From positions 48,075 through 112,074 of the forward strand of contig CAYQOU010000004.1 in the NCBI GenBank assembly GCA_964419255.1: a stretch of 64,000 nt of DNA, read 5' to 3'. The translations under genes and the position numbers were made by a program. This stretch comes from CAZPHU01 sp964419255 (GTDB taxonomy: Bacteria; Fibrobacterota; Chitinivibrionia; Chitinivibrionales; CAYFVL01). Of this stretch, positions 1 to 9,469 are shown piece by piece. A model generated the notes under the pieces. It was not told the origin of the DNA. It searched no databases and saw nothing but the letters and a program-made list of their open reading frames with translations. How positions within the stretch are numbered: the stretch's first letter is position 1; the number at the start of each line of letters is the position of its first letter.

Positions 1-2
1 TA

Positions 3-356
3 TTCGGCGGTCGTATCCCGCACACAGTGGAGGAGCTGATAAAACTCCCGGGGGTGGGTCGAAAGACCGCGAATTTGGTCGTAGCGGTCGGCTTCAACAA
101 ACATGCAATCTGCGTTGATGTACACGTGCATCGCATCACCAATCGACTGGGCTATATAAACACAAGAATTCCTCTGGAAACAGAAATGCGGCTTCGTGAA
201 AAGCTTCCAAGAAAATACTGGATTTCATTCAATTCTTATCTGGTTTCGTTTGGTCAGAACACCTGCACTCCCATTAATCCCCATTGTGACATCTGTCCAA
301 TATATGAGCATTGCGCCCGAGTCGATGTGAAAACCAGATATGCCCGATCCGCGTAG
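3..356 (+). CDS. nth: Endonuclease III, C-terminal part (5' end outside window)
   Basis: DNA glycosylase/AP lyase of base excision repair that removes oxidised pyrimidines. The reading frame is open from base 3 with the family sequence GGRIPHTVEEL before the first possible internal start (GTG at 27), so the gene begins left of the window. Visible are the helix-hairpin-helix LPGVGRKTAN with the catalytic lysine, the catalytic aspartate in VDVHVHR, and the four-cysteine iron-sulfur loop at the C-terminus with spacing C-x6-C-x2-C-x5-C. About the last 117 residues are present. The next gene is convergent. Confidence 0.93.
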   Translation, partial: FGGRIPHTVEELIKLPGVGRKTANLVVAVGFNKHAICVDVHVHRITNRLGYINTRIPLETEMRLREKLPRKYWISFNSYLVSFGQNTCTPINPHCDICPIYEHCARVDVKTRYARSA

Positions 357-388
357 CTGACCAAAAAACAAAAGGTACCGATATCAGC

Positions 389-1876
389 CTACAGGGGGAA
401 ATCTTCTGTAAGTAAGTTCGAGCTTATGCGCGCCGATTCGTAGATGGTGGGCAGTCCGGAGCCGGGATGAGTTCCTCCGCCAACAAGATAGCATCGTTTT
501 ACTTCCTCGAACCGATTTCTGGGACGAAAATAAAGCATCTGAGTCAGATTATGACCAAGATTGAAGGTAGAGCCCAAAAAGAGTGCATAGGATTTCTCCC
601 AGTCGACAGGTGTGACAATTTTTTCTTCAACGATATGACTCTCCAGATCGGACATCGATGTACGAGCGGCGATGCGTTGGATAATCTTGCTACGGTAATA
701 GGCTACCAGCTCGGGGCTCCACTCTACCTTACCCAGCATATTGGGGACGGGAGCAAGAACGTAAAGTGCCGAATGTCCGGCAGGAGCCAGCGTGGAGTCG
801 GTGATACTTGCGTTACGCACATAAATTGACATATCCCGGCTCAGAGTATGACCATTGACCACCTCTTCGATGTTTCGCTTGTAGTCATCGGCAAAAATGA
901 TATTATGATGTGGTTCATTATAACAGGTATCCAACCCCAGGTAAAGCATGAAAGTAGAGCAGCTGTAGCGGCTTTTCATAAGTTTCCGGGGGGTATACTT
1001 TCGAATCACACCAGGCTCAAACATATGTTGCATGGCATGGCCGAAATCTGCATTTATAACTATGGCATCGGCATGAATTTCGTCGCCACTATCCAACTGT
1101 ACTCCATAAGCCGAATTGTTTTTTGTCAAGATTTTTTTCACCCGTGTACCCGTATGAATATAGGCACCATCCTCCTGAGCAGCTTTGCCCATAGCTTCGG
1201 ATATTGAGCACAGTCCACCTCGAACATGCTCGATTCCATAGGCACGCTCGACATAGGGTATGAGGGTAAAAAGCGCGGGGCACTGCCATGGAGACATACC
1301 CAGGTATTTTGCCTGAAATGTGAAAGAAACGCGCAGTGTATCCACGTCAAAGTAGGTACCCAGCTCATCAAAGAGACTTTTGCCGATGGACAGATGCGGA
1401 AGTGCTCGCAACAGTGGCTTGGAAAACATCGAAGATGGGGTCGAGTAGTCCCGCTGAAGGCAGGGATACATAAGATCGTACCGCCTTTTTTCCCGTTTAA
1501 GAAAATTATCCAATCCATTTTCCTGTCCGGGGAAATGTCGTCTTATTGTCTGTTTCATCGTCTCTGAATCACTGCTGGAGTCAAACTGCTTATCGACGAA
1601 AGAAAGACGATACATAGGCTCGAGATTGGTGAAGGAGAGGTAGTCTTCGGCTCTTCTGCCCGCCGCCTCAAACATTTCTCGAAGAACAAACCCCATCATC
1701 AGGAATGTGGGGCCCAAGTCGAATCTATAGTTGGATTGCTGAAGCAGGGAATTTCGCCCGCCCAGGTAGTTTTCTTTTTCAAAAACGGTTACGGTGTAGC
1801 CGCGGTGAGCCAGAATCATGGCCGCGGTAATTCCACCGGGCCCTGCTCCAATGATAATGACGCTTTTTCCAGCCAT
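389..1876 (-). CDS. Phytoene desaturase (CrtI) family FAD oxidoreductase
   Basis: 495 residues, the usual length for CrtI-type carotenoid desaturases or isomerases. The N-terminus has a Rossmann FAD-binding motif, VIIIGAGPGGITAA, followed by the FEKENYLGGRNS segment typical of the family. The C-terminus has the second FAD-contact motif GGGTHPGSGLPTIYESAR. The natural substrate cannot be read from sequence, and no phytoene synthase or other carotenoid gene is in the window, so a carotenoid role is only inferred from the family. It follows a small zinc-ribbon gene on the same strand by 33 bases and is probably cotranscribed with it. Confidence 0.85.
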   Translation of the reverse strand: MAGKSVIIIGAGPGGITAAMILAHRGYTVTVFEKENYLGGRNSLLQQSNYRFDLGPTFLMMGFVLREMFEAAGRRAEDYLSFTNLEPMYRLSFVDKQFDSSSDSETMKQTIRRHFPGQENGLDNFLKREKRRYDLMYPCLQRDYSTPSSMFSKPLLRALPHLSIGKSLFDELGTYFDVDTLRVSFTFQAKYLGMSPWQCPALFTLIPYVERAYGIEHVRGGLCSISEAMGKAAQEDGAYIHTGTRVKKILTKNNSAYGVQLDSGDEIHADAIVINADFGHAMQHMFEPGVIRKYTPRKLMKSRYSCSTFMLYLGLDTCYNEPHHNIIFADDYKRNIEEVVNGHTLSRDMSIYVRNASITDSTLAPAGHSALYVLAPVPNMLGKVEWSPELVAYYRSKIIQRIAARTSMSDLESHIVEEKIVTPVDWEKSYALFLGSTFNLGHNLTQMLYFRPRNRFEEVKRCYLVGGGTHPGSGLPTIYESARISSNLLTEDFPL

Positions 1877-1909
1877 GCACCGACTCCATGCGTTTGAGTA
1901 TCCGCCTCG

Positions 1910-2158
1910 CTACGAATCAACTATTCTATCAATGAGCGTGCCACATCCTCCACATTCACCATGTAGAATCAGCGCACCGTCATTTTCTGAAACTCCGTGG
2001 CTGGCCAGGTGAGTCATTTTCTGGCATTTTCTGCAGTATCCATTCTTTAATAACAGGCCTCTTACATGAGTGGGAATGGCTTCCCAACGCCGACGTGCCC
2101 GAGCAATACCCTTGGCTGAGCGCTTTTTGTCGTTTGGGAATGGAAGAATAACTGTCAT
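1910..2158 (-). CDS. Small zinc-ribbon protein, function unknown
   Basis: 82 residues. Two cysteine pairs (CRKC near residue 42 and CGGC near residue 71) make a plausible zinc ribbon, and the N-terminal third is basic with a run of arginines (RARRR), so nucleic-acid binding is possible. An AGGAA ribosome-binding site lies about 7 bases upstream of the ATG, which supports a real gene. It precedes the CrtI-like gene on the same strand. I do not recognise a named family. Confidence 0.6.
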   Translation of the reverse strand: MTVILPFPNDKKRSAKGIARARRRWEAIPTHVRGLLLKNGYCRKCQKMTHLASHGVSENDGALILHGECGGCGTLIDRIVDS

Positions 2159-2586
2159 ATTTTTCCTGAACCGTTTTTCTCACTGCTTATTTAATGGGCA
2201 TCTTTCGCAATAATCGCCTGCACATCAGACAACAAAGCGTTTTTTTTCGAATGAGGTTATGTTTTTTGTGTCCTGATCCCTTGATCCTTTGTGTCCGGAC
2301 TTTTTCGGATTTAGGTATATACATAAATCTATTTTTTGACTTCCCATATTTGCGGGCGAAAAACAAAAAAGGCGGCGGCCTGCCGAGATTTTTCAAATCC
2401 ACCCACTCAAATCGGTTTTGATCACACTATCATGTCCTGAAAGTTTTATTACTCGATTTTGGATTTGCATAAGTGGTTCAAAAACTGTACAATTAGGTAA
2501 GTTTCATATTCCCCCTACCGATGCATCCGCATCGGATTTGAAAAAAAACTCAATACGTATCCAGGTATTTCGATTGATCGGCAAAT
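2159..2586. other. 428-bp AT-rich intergenic region between divergent genes
   Basis: No convincing gene: the short frames here are low-complexity and lack ribosome-binding sites. It must hold the promoters of the zinc-ribbon/CrtI pair (leftward) and of the glycosyltransferase (rightward). A perfect 7-bp hairpin, CCGATGC-atcc-GCATCGG, lies at 2518-2535, within the presumed leader of the glycosyltransferase. It has no T-run after it and so does not look like an intrinsic terminator. Confidence 0.5.
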
Positions 2587-3786
2587 ATGAATATTGTCTT
2601 CGTGAATCCAGAATATCCCTCTCTCTCCGGTTTAGGTCATGGTGGAATCGCGACCTATATCTACAATATGGCAAACGCCTGCGCCTGCCAGGGGCATTCG
2701 GTGCATATCCTGGCCAGAAATGGAACTATTCCCGACCCCCTTCAGGCGGGGGTTCAGTTTCATGAATTTGGTCATATTGCGGTTAAAAGACCACTGTCTT
2801 ACCTGAATCGGTTTCGTCAGGGTGACATTTACTGGGAACAGTGCTGCTCCAAAGCCATACGCAAGCTGCTCCTGAGACTGCATAGCGTACAGCCTGTCGA
2901 TATTGTCGAAGTGCCGGAGTACGGCGGCCTTGCTCATGAATTGTCCGGCACTCTTCCATTTCCCATAGTGATCCACTTCCATACACCAACTCAGTTGATC
3001 GACAACTTAAATGCCACTCACCCCTCCAGGCATCGCAAACGCTTTCATGCATTTGAGAAAAAGGCCTGCCTGAAAGCGCACGCATTTAAGAGCCCCAGCT
3101 ATGCCTTACGTCAATACGTACACACCCGGATGGGAATACCAGACAGGCAGATAACCGTCATTCCTACCCTTATGTCCACCGACGAGTTTGATTGCATCGA
3201 GAAAACCAAGCCTGATGAGGATAGGATCGAGATTCTGTTTGCAGGAAGGCTTGAACGACGAAAAGGGGCTGAGCTTCTCGTGCAGGCGACAGATGATATT
3301 CTCAACATCGATGCCCGAATACACTTGACCATAGCAGGTGAGACGGAACTGAGCGCGTCCAACTCCTATCGCGACGCTCTGGAGAGAGCCCCTTCACCGC
3401 AAAATCGCGGACGTTTATGGATATTGGGCCCTCTCGATCGAAAACAGGTACTTACCCTGTATTGCCGTTCTTCCATTTTTCTGATGCTCTCCCCTTTTGA
3501 GAATGCACCAAATGCGCTTTTAGAGGCGATGTCTGCTCGCCTGCCCATAATCACCACCGATGGCGGCGGAAATGTGGAGTGCATAACCCACCGCCGCAAT
3601 GGGCTTGTTTTTCCGCCAACAGACAAGGCTTTGCTGATAGACCACATAAGGGAGTTGATTGCGGATCCCTGTTGCGCCAGAAAATTTGCCGGTCAGGCAT
3701 ATGAGGATGTGAAAACGATCTACAACCCGCAAACAGTTGCCCAAAAGACCATCACGTTTTACCGAAAGGTTGCACAGGCGGCATGA
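2587..3786 (+). CDS. Glycosyltransferase family 4
   Basis: 399 residues with the GT-B two-domain layout. The N-terminal acceptor domain starts MNIVFVNPEYPS with the glycine-rich GHGGIATY loop. The C-terminal nucleotide-sugar domain begins near EILFAGRLERRKGAE and carries the E-x7-E motif in FENAPNALLEAM. Members are retaining transferases acting on the cytoplasmic side of the inner membrane. The flippase gene 72 bases downstream suggests a lipid-linked oligosaccharide or surface polysaccharide. Donor and acceptor are unknown. No strong ribosome-binding site precedes the ATG. Confidence 0.88.
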   Translation: MNIVFVNPEYPSLSGLGHGGIATYIYNMANACACQGHSVHILARNGTIPDPLQAGVQFHEFGHIAVKRPLSYLNRFRQGDIYWEQCCSKAIRKLLLRLHSVQPVDIVEVPEYGGLAHELSGTLPFPIVIHFHTPTQLIDNLNATHPSRHRKRFHAFEKKACLKAHAFKSPSYALRQYVHTRMGIPDRQITVIPTLMSTDEFDCIEKTKPDEDRIEILFAGRLERRKGAELLVQATDDILNIDARIHLTIAGETELSASNSYRDALERAPSPQNRGRLWILGPLDRKQVLTLYCRSSIFLMLSPFENAPNALLEAMSARLPIITTDGGGNVECITHRRNGLVFPPTDKALLIDHIRELIADPCCARKFAGQAYEDVKTIYNPQTVAQKTITFYRKVAQAA

Positions 3787-3858
3787 GACTTTTTTTGCGG
3801 ATTCTGACAGCTTTGCACAAATCGGGCACAACAACTCCCAGGCCCCGGAGGCAGCACC

Positions 3859-5466
3859 ATGATAGATGAGGGCTCACGGCTGATAAGAAACTCTTTTGTC
3901 AATCTTTTCAATAAATTTTTCACGATATCAACCAGCTGGATAATATCCATCTGGGTGGCACGTCAGCTGGGGCCCACTCATTACGGGATTTTTACCCTTA
4001 TTCTGTGGTTTAACGGCATTTTCACCTGGGTGATTGGTATGGGGCTTACTCATGCTGTAACCAAATATATTGCAGAGTATAAGGGACGTGATGAACAGCA
4101 GGTTTTGGGAAGTATAGTATGGTTTGTTTTGAAAATAGAATTGACTTTTTCGGCCATTGTCACCCTTCTGCTGATTGTTTTTCGATCGCATGTGGCCGAT
4201 TATTTCTTTTCCCCTTCCGAATCATTTTATTTCCTTATTGCGTTTCTGGGAATTGTTCCGGGAATCATTACCGCGATTTTTTCTTCGGCCGTAGAAGGAA
4301 TTCAGAAATTCGAATACTTTGCCTATGCGAACTTGATTTTTACCCCCCTATCCTTTCTCAGCAAGGTGGTGGTGCTCTGGATGGGTCTTGGAATCGAAGG
4401 AATACTAATCGTAATGGTAGTTTTTTCTTTTGTAAACACTTTTTTTTATATATCCGTTTTACGCAAGGAAGGTATTCTTGCTCGCCCCGCAGCTCCACTG
4501 GGTAAGAATATAAAAAAACGTATATGCAAGTACAACGCCAGTGTGCTTGCCATAATTTTATGTGATAAAATAATCTGGGATAAGAGTGAGAATTTTTTTC
4601 TCGGTCGTCTCTGCAACGCTTCCCAGATTGCTTTTTACAACCTGGGCTTTAACATAGCCAACAAGTTCACATCGATTTTACCATCCACCCTCTGGAGAGT
4701 CCTTTTCCCGGCCATGAGCAGCTATTTTGGTTCAGGGGATCAGCTCCGAATGAAACGGCTTTTTTATCTGGCCATACGCTATATCGCCTTCGTTTCGTTT
4801 CCGGTTGGTGTTGGTGGCGCAATTCTGGCCTACCCGATTATTCACCACCTCTATGGACATGAGTTTATCGGCGCACAGCGTGCCCTGCAGATTCTCTTTT
4901 TGACCTCCATAATAACAAGCCTCAGCAACCCGGGCTCTGCGATTCTTTACGGATACGAGCGACAGTCGGTTATCTATAAAATTGGTATCGCTTTAGCCGC
5001 CCTCAACATCTGCCTGGACATTTTACTCATCCGTTCTCACGGAGCAACAGGTGCAGCCATTGCCTATTCTGTTACCACTCTTTTGGGAGCAATCATCGGC
5101 ACAACATATACCTGCAAACTGATGAAGCTGCAATTTCCCTTTGTGTTCATTTTCAAAGTAGTACTCTCGACGGTTCTAATGGGATCGGTCATGCGCATAA
5201 TTACCGTGTACAATCATGAAATCTCAGGGCTTTTTGCGGCGATTGCCGCAGGGGCGATTACCTACCTGGTGAGTTCTCTTTGTCTGGTGTCTGTCGAGAT
5301 GGAGGACTATCAGTTGCTGAAAAGCATAGAGGCCATCTTACCGGGGAAGTGTAAAAAGATTATATCGGTGCCGATCCGTCTGCTTGCTCAATGCAAAAAC
5401 GAACCTGCCCCGATCAACAAACTCCACCCGGGCCTGATTCCTAAGAACCCAGATCGAACCACTTGA
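3859..5466 (+). CDS. Polysaccharide flippase (Wzx/MATE-type, MOP superfamily)
   Basis: 535 residues made mostly of hydrophobic helices (roughly 12-14 membrane segments) with the family N-terminus: a short polar leader, then helix 1 and the WVARQLGPTHYGIFTLI segment typical of Wzx/O-antigen flippases. It would move lipid-linked glycans across the inner membrane. A GGAG ribosome-binding site lies at 3847-3850 before the ATG. It follows the GT4 gene on the same strand. Its last 26 bases overlap the end of the convergent lipoprotein gene on the minus strand. Confidence 0.87.
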   Translation: MIDEGSRLIRNSFVNLFNKFFTISTSWIISIWVARQLGPTHYGIFTLILWFNGIFTWVIGMGLTHAVTKYIAEYKGRDEQQVLGSIVWFVLKIELTFSAIVTLLLIVFRSHVADYFFSPSESFYFLIAFLGIVPGIITAIFSSAVEGIQKFEYFAYANLIFTPLSFLSKVVVLWMGLGIEGILIVMVVFSFVNTFFYISVLRKEGILARPAAPLGKNIKKRICKYNASVLAIILCDKIIWDKSENFFLGRLCNASQIAFYNLGFNIANKFTSILPSTLWRVLFPAMSSYFGSGDQLRMKRLFYLAIRYIAFVSFPVGVGGAILAYPIIHHLYGHEFIGAQRALQILFLTSIITSLSNPGSAILYGYERQSVIYKIGIALAALNICLDILLIRSHGATGAAIAYSVTTLLGAIIGTTYTCKLMKLQFPFVFIFKVVLSTVLMGSVMRIITVYNHEISGLFAAIAAGAITYLVSSLCLVSVEMEDYQLLKSIEAILPGKCKKIISVPIRLLAQCKNEPAPINKLHPGLIPKNPDRTT

Positions 5467-6109
5467 CTATTGCCCACAGAGAAGGATCGGATGGATCTTC
5501 TATCATGTAGAAAACCTGTTTACCTATGTCGAAGGTGATAACTACGTTCTTGCTCGGAGCGCTGATCTGCAACTGAGCCCTTTCGGCGACCACCTCCGCG
5601 GAGATCGTGTCAATTTTCGTGTATTCAGTTCGTGAACTGTCTGTGTATATCGTATCTGTTATGTACGTAACATGCCTGGCCTCAAGAGAGGGGAAAAAGC
5701 TGATACGGTCGGCCTGCGCAAAAAGGTTCTGATGACCCTGCCGCTCCTTATCATAGCCCCAGTAATGAAATCTGTCCTGATGAGTGTTTCGGTGGATTTC
5801 CGGATAGTGATTGATTTCTTCGCCCAGGGATGTATCAATTTTTACATTTGCCCGTACACTGAGTATCGAATCGGCTGAGCCCGGTGCAGTATAAAAACGG
5901 AATTGAGATTCGATAAATAAATCGGTGAACAAATCCAGACGCTTGTGTTCGTAAGCTGTCGCAAGCTGGCGAATAACTCCCTGGGGAGTCGACCGAAACC
6001 CACCCGCCCTTACAGGCTCCCCCGTGGAAACGAAAAAAGGATTTTCGCATGCCGTGATCAATACCATAACCAGAGAAAGAAGATAATTTCGAAATTCTGT
6101 AACCGTCAC
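5441..6109 (-). CDS. Lipoprotein, function unknown (last gene of the ksgA operon)
   Basis: 222 residues from a GTG start preceded by AAGGA at good spacing. A hydrophobic N-terminus ends in a lipobox, LITAC (Cys near residue 21), so it should be a lipid-anchored envelope protein. After it comes a domain starting near STPQGVIRQLATAYEHK, reminiscent of a helical pair followed by a beta-rich NTF2-like fold. The neighbouring upstream lipoprotein has the same overall plan, so the two may be paralogues. The gene starts 3 bases after the upstream stop codon, so it is translationally linked to it. Confidence 0.7.
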   Translation of the reverse strand: MTVTEFRNYLLSLVMVLITACENPFFVSTGEPVRAGGFRSTPQGVIRQLATAYEHKRLDLFTDLFIESQFRFYTAPGSADSILSVRANVKIDTSLGEEINHYPEIHRNTHQDRFHYWGYDKERQGHQNLFAQADRISFFPSLEARHVTYITDTIYTDSSRTEYTKIDTISAEVVAERAQLQISAPSKNVVITFDIGKQVFYMIEDPSDPSLWAIVKWFDLGS

Positions 6110-6112
6110 CGA

Positions 6113-6634
6113 TTAATTCCTTTTGTACTCCGGATGAAAGATAGAATGTTCAGAAAAACCGTCCTTAAACGTAAATATAACCCATTTATTCTGAATGAAA
6201 ATCAGTCGAAAAGTGGTCTTGGCCTCAAAATAATCGTAATCGTCACCAACATATGCCCAGACCATGTATGCGGGGTTAATGGAGATAGTATCCCTCGGCT
6301 GAAAAATAATGCTGTCCCTGGTAGAATCCGGCTCCCACTCTATACGTATGCTGTCGAACTCCGTATATATGCTGCTGAGGTGGTCAAGGAATCTGTCTTT
6401 TTTGAAGGGCCTGTTATTGTTGCTAAGGTATAGTGAATCCGAATCAAAAAACAGCTCTGTATACTCCAGGTCGGAAAAATGAATATGGGTATTCGAAACG
6501 ATTTGATTAAATCGAAACGGGTCGGTGAGTCCCGGTGTATTCTCACCGGGTTTTTCGGGCTCATTGGGCATGAATAACCCACATCCGCTGGTAAAGCCTG
6601 TGATCAGAATTAAACAAAACACACTGTACTTCAT
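6113..6634 (-). CDS. Lipoprotein, function unknown (third gene of the ksgA operon)
   Basis: 173 residues with an N-terminal signal ending in a lipobox, TSGC (Cys near residue 18). Proline- and glutamate-rich residues follow, then a beta-rich domain with many aromatic and acidic residues. No family is recognised. It begins 2 bases after the stop of the large envelope protein and ends 3 bases before the next lipoprotein, so it sits inside a tight four-gene operon with ksgA. The plan (lipobox, short linker, about 130-190-residue domain) resembles the following gene. Confidence 0.7.
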   Translation of the reverse strand: MKYSVFCLILITGFTSGCGLFMPNEPEKPGENTPGLTDPFRFNQIVSNTHIHFSDLEYTELFFDSDSLYLSNNNRPFKKDRFLDHLSSIYTEFDSIRIEWEPDSTRDSIIFQPRDTISINPAYMVWAYVGDDYDYFEAKTTFRLIFIQNKWVIFTFKDGFSEHSIFHPEYKRN

Positions 6635-6636
6635 AG

Positions 6637-8619
6637 TTAAAAGACCGTTTCAAAAGTAAAACTGACATCCCAGAAATCATCAGCAATATTATCTATACTA
6701 CGCCTGATATGCCCTGTCAAGGTGACGCTTTTTCCCAAATACACAGGTTGAGGCACGATGATATTAAAACGGATAAAAGGCCCGGCGAAATAGCCCGCTC
6801 CTAAGTCGTTAATTATGTACTCTCCATTCCGAAACTCCCTGAAATAAACATCTCGAAACTCACAGCCGCCCCTGATTTTGAAATATTCATTTATTAGGCA
6901 ATCAGCAGTAACAATAACCGTCTGATCGGTTGATTTATACTGTATCGCATAGTAATCATCCCTGGCAAGAGTATCAATTATCGTATCACGATACTCGGCT
7001 GCATCCCAGTAGCCGTTATCCCAATCGCTTCTCACCCACTGACACTGCAATGACCATGAATCCGAGATGTTCCATTTGGCTTTCAGATCGGAAAACATGG
7101 TACGCGAATATTCCGGAAACCGCCCGCGGTTGAGTTTGAATTTGAATTCCTTCTGATCGGTCGAAGCCATCAGTTCCTCTTCCACGATAAACGATTCTGA
7201 CAATTTAAACTCAGCACGGAGGCCCACCTCGTAACGCCTGTCGATATAACTGCGATCACTCTGCTCCGCCTTCAGCAGAAACAGATAATTGACCGCATAC
7301 CCCCCGATCAGATCAACATGCACTTTCTCAAATGGTAACACCGAAATGCTAAGATCATGCTTCTTAACTACTTCATCATAATCATCATTACTCTCCAGCG
7401 TATCAGATCCGCTTGTGTAGGTAAGTGGATATTGGCGCAAGTACCGAGAAAGATGAAGCGAATAATCAAATCCCAGATTGTTTGCCCACGTTTTGGATAA
7501 TGAGTGATTCATTTCAGTCGAAAATACATCATAGTCCCGTATGTTAACTATCTGTTCAGAACGATCATCAATTGATTCCAGATTGAATAATTTATCATCT
7601 TCCTCCCAGCAAAAGAAAATATTTCCCCTATAATCGATGTCCAAAATTTCACTGCTTTGCAGGCCCAGAGCTACTCTATGCATTCGATTTCGCACATCGT
7701 TGAGCAGGTCCTTATCCGTAGGATACTGAAGAGAATACTGGTTGAAACTATAGTGAAAAGCCGGCTTTATGCCGTTTCTCTCGACCCCCTTCACACCTCC
7801 GGTAAATTGAAGAGAGTGCTCGAGTGTACGTGGAGAGTTGATGTATCCCCCCCACTGATCGATACCCTGACTTAAAAACGCATCATTCCCGTCACTGACA
7901 GTATCTCCGAAAAAAGCAAAAAGGCTATCGCCGGAATGTATACGGGTGGCAAACAGAAGCCCGGCATTTGCCCTGATCTCACGCGCCCCCTCAACGGCAC
8001 GGCCCTGAAAACTCCCATTGAAATACAGAGGCAATTCCCCCAGGCGACTGCGGGTTTTTCCGATATCAAATCCTCCGTAAATTCCAAGCGTGTCATTAAG
8101 CTCATTGGTGATCAATTGTTTTAACTTTGGAAATTGCTTATTCCAGGCAATAGCGGAAAGCCCACCGTGAATCACTATGGGAATATCAAAAGGTGAGAGT
8201 TGAACAACCGGCCCGATATCAATCAGTGTCTGAAATACATTCCCGTCCTGCTGCGAATAATAGGATGACAGCGGCATCCACTCTATTCCTATTTTGTCTA
8301 TATATTTGTTTTGCTTCAACAACGCTCTTCCACGCATATCGGCGAAATGATTGGTAGAACCAAGCCACCCATCGCGTTCCACAGAATAGGTAAACTGCTG
8401 CGCAAGCGTATATAAATCGGTCTGACGAAACAGGGATAATTCGTTTTGGCTGGTGAATGTTTTCGAATAAAGTGTTTGCTCCGTCATTACTTCCAGTTGA
8501 TGCGGATTAAGCTCGAGACAGGAAAGCTCTCCGATAACCAGAGCCTCCGGCCACTGTATTCCCTGCCCATATACGCGAATAGCGACAAGGAGCCAATAGA
8601 GAATCAGTACACGCTTCAC
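6637..8619 (-). CDS. Large predicted outer-membrane beta-barrel protein, unknown
   Basis: About 660 residues. The frame extends to a TTG at 8649, but the GTG at 8619 is preferred: it overlaps the ksgA stop by 4 bases (GTGA) and is followed at once by a classical signal peptide, VKRVLILYWLLVAIRVYGQ. The mature part is rich in alternating polar and aromatic residues and ends in F (…SFTFETVF), like an outer-membrane barrel strand. No named family is recognised. Translational coupling to ksgA upstream and to two lipoproteins downstream suggests one envelope complex made together, but this is inference. Confidence 0.75.
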   Translation of the reverse strand: MKRVLILYWLLVAIRVYGQGIQWPEALVIGELSCLELNPHQLEVMTEQTLYSKTFTSQNELSLFRQTDLYTLAQQFTYSVERDGWLGSTNHFADMRGRALLKQNKYIDKIGIEWMPLSSYYSQQDGNVFQTLIDIGPVVQLSPFDIPIVIHGGLSAIAWNKQFPKLKQLITNELNDTLGIYGGFDIGKTRSRLGELPLYFNGSFQGRAVEGAREIRANAGLLFATRIHSGDSLFAFFGDTVSDGNDAFLSQGIDQWGGYINSPRTLEHSLQFTGGVKGVERNGIKPAFHYSFNQYSLQYPTDKDLLNDVRNRMHRVALGLQSSEILDIDYRGNIFFCWEEDDKLFNLESIDDRSEQIVNIRDYDVFSTEMNHSLSKTWANNLGFDYSLHLSRYLRQYPLTYTSGSDTLESNDDYDEVVKKHDLSISVLPFEKVHVDLIGGYAVNYLFLLKAEQSDRSYIDRRYEVGLRAEFKLSESFIVEEELMASTDQKEFKFKLNRGRFPEYSRTMFSDLKAKWNISDSWSLQCQWVRSDWDNGYWDAAEYRDTIIDTLARDDYYAIQYKSTDQTVIVTADCLINEYFKIRGGCEFRDVYFREFRNGEYIINDLGAGYFAGPFIRFNIIVPQPVYLGKSVTLTGHIRRSIDNIADDFWDVSFTFETVF

Positions 8620-9449
8620 GAGTTGACTCTCTTGAAAAGAGATACCCAATCCGTCACAGTAAGCTCTTCAGGGCGAGCAGATGATGATAAACCAAGCTCC
8701 TCCAGCATCTGGCGAAACACCTGCTTACGTCCATCCTGATACCCAAGTATCTTTGCCAACTGCTTTCGCCGCATGCAAAATCCTCGATCGACAAAGGCAA
8801 AAAATTCCTGCCACTTATCCGGCGACAATCTACTTTCGGGATCATTGACACGGATCTGAAAAACAGACGATTCCACATTCGGTTTAGGGAAGAATGCCCC
8901 CGGTGGCACATGAAACAATATATTCGGGGTACCGAAAAATTGACAAAAAATTGACAAAAAACCATTAGTTCTGGTATGTGAGCCCGAAACGATCCGTTCT
9001 GCTACTTCGCGCTGCACCATAAATGTGCAGGAGGCGGTCCTGCTTCCGTATAGAAGAACCTTTTTAATTATGTGAGCACCAATATTGTACGGAAGATTGC
9101 CAACGACGTGCAATGGAGAGCCAATTGCCGTAAAATCCAAATCGAGCACGTTACACCGGTGAAGTGTCCAGGATCCTTGTCCCAGACGGTTCCGTAATCT
9201 TGGAATTACATCCCGATCAAATTCGACCAGATGCAATGATGGAAACCGGCTGATGAGATGGATACTCAAAGCTCCTTCTCCCGGCCCGATCTCCAAGACA
9301 TTATCGGTTGTATTTGCCGGAATCGCCTCGGCAATGCGGGTAGCGTGGTAGCTGGAGGTTAAAAAATGCTGACCAAGGCGTTTCTTGGGCCGACTCTTGT
9401 AAAGGTCACTGCGCGTGTTCACTACCATATCACATTCTGAAAAAAACAT
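8616..9449 (-). CDS. ksgA: 16S rRNA adenine dimethyltransferase KsgA/RsmA
   Basis: Dimethylates two adjacent adenines near the 3' end of 16S rRNA during small-subunit maturation, using S-adenosylmethionine. Diagnostic motifs are KKRLGQHFL at the N-terminus, the SAM-binding EIGPGEGALS, the catalytic NLPYNIG, and PPGAFFPKPNVESSV. The 277-residue frame has two candidate starts, ATG at 9449 or 9428; neither has a strong ribosome-binding site. First gene of a four-gene operon, with its stop codon overlapping the start of the next gene. Confidence 0.95.
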   Translation of the reverse strand: MFFSECDMVVNTRSDLYKSRPKKRLGQHFLTSSYHATRIAEAIPANTTDNVLEIGPGEGALSIHLISRFPSLHLVEFDRDVIPRLRNRLGQGSWTLHRCNVLDLDFTAIGSPLHVVGNLPYNIGAHIIKKVLLYGSRTASCTFMVQREVAERIVSGSHTRTNGFLSIFCQFFGTPNILFHVPPGAFFPKPNVESSVFQIRVNDPESRLSPDKWQEFFAFVDRGFCMRRKQLAKILGYQDGRKQVFRQMLEELGLSSSARPEELTVTDWVSLFKRVNS

Positions 9450-9469
9450 TTGATTCTGAACTGTTTACT

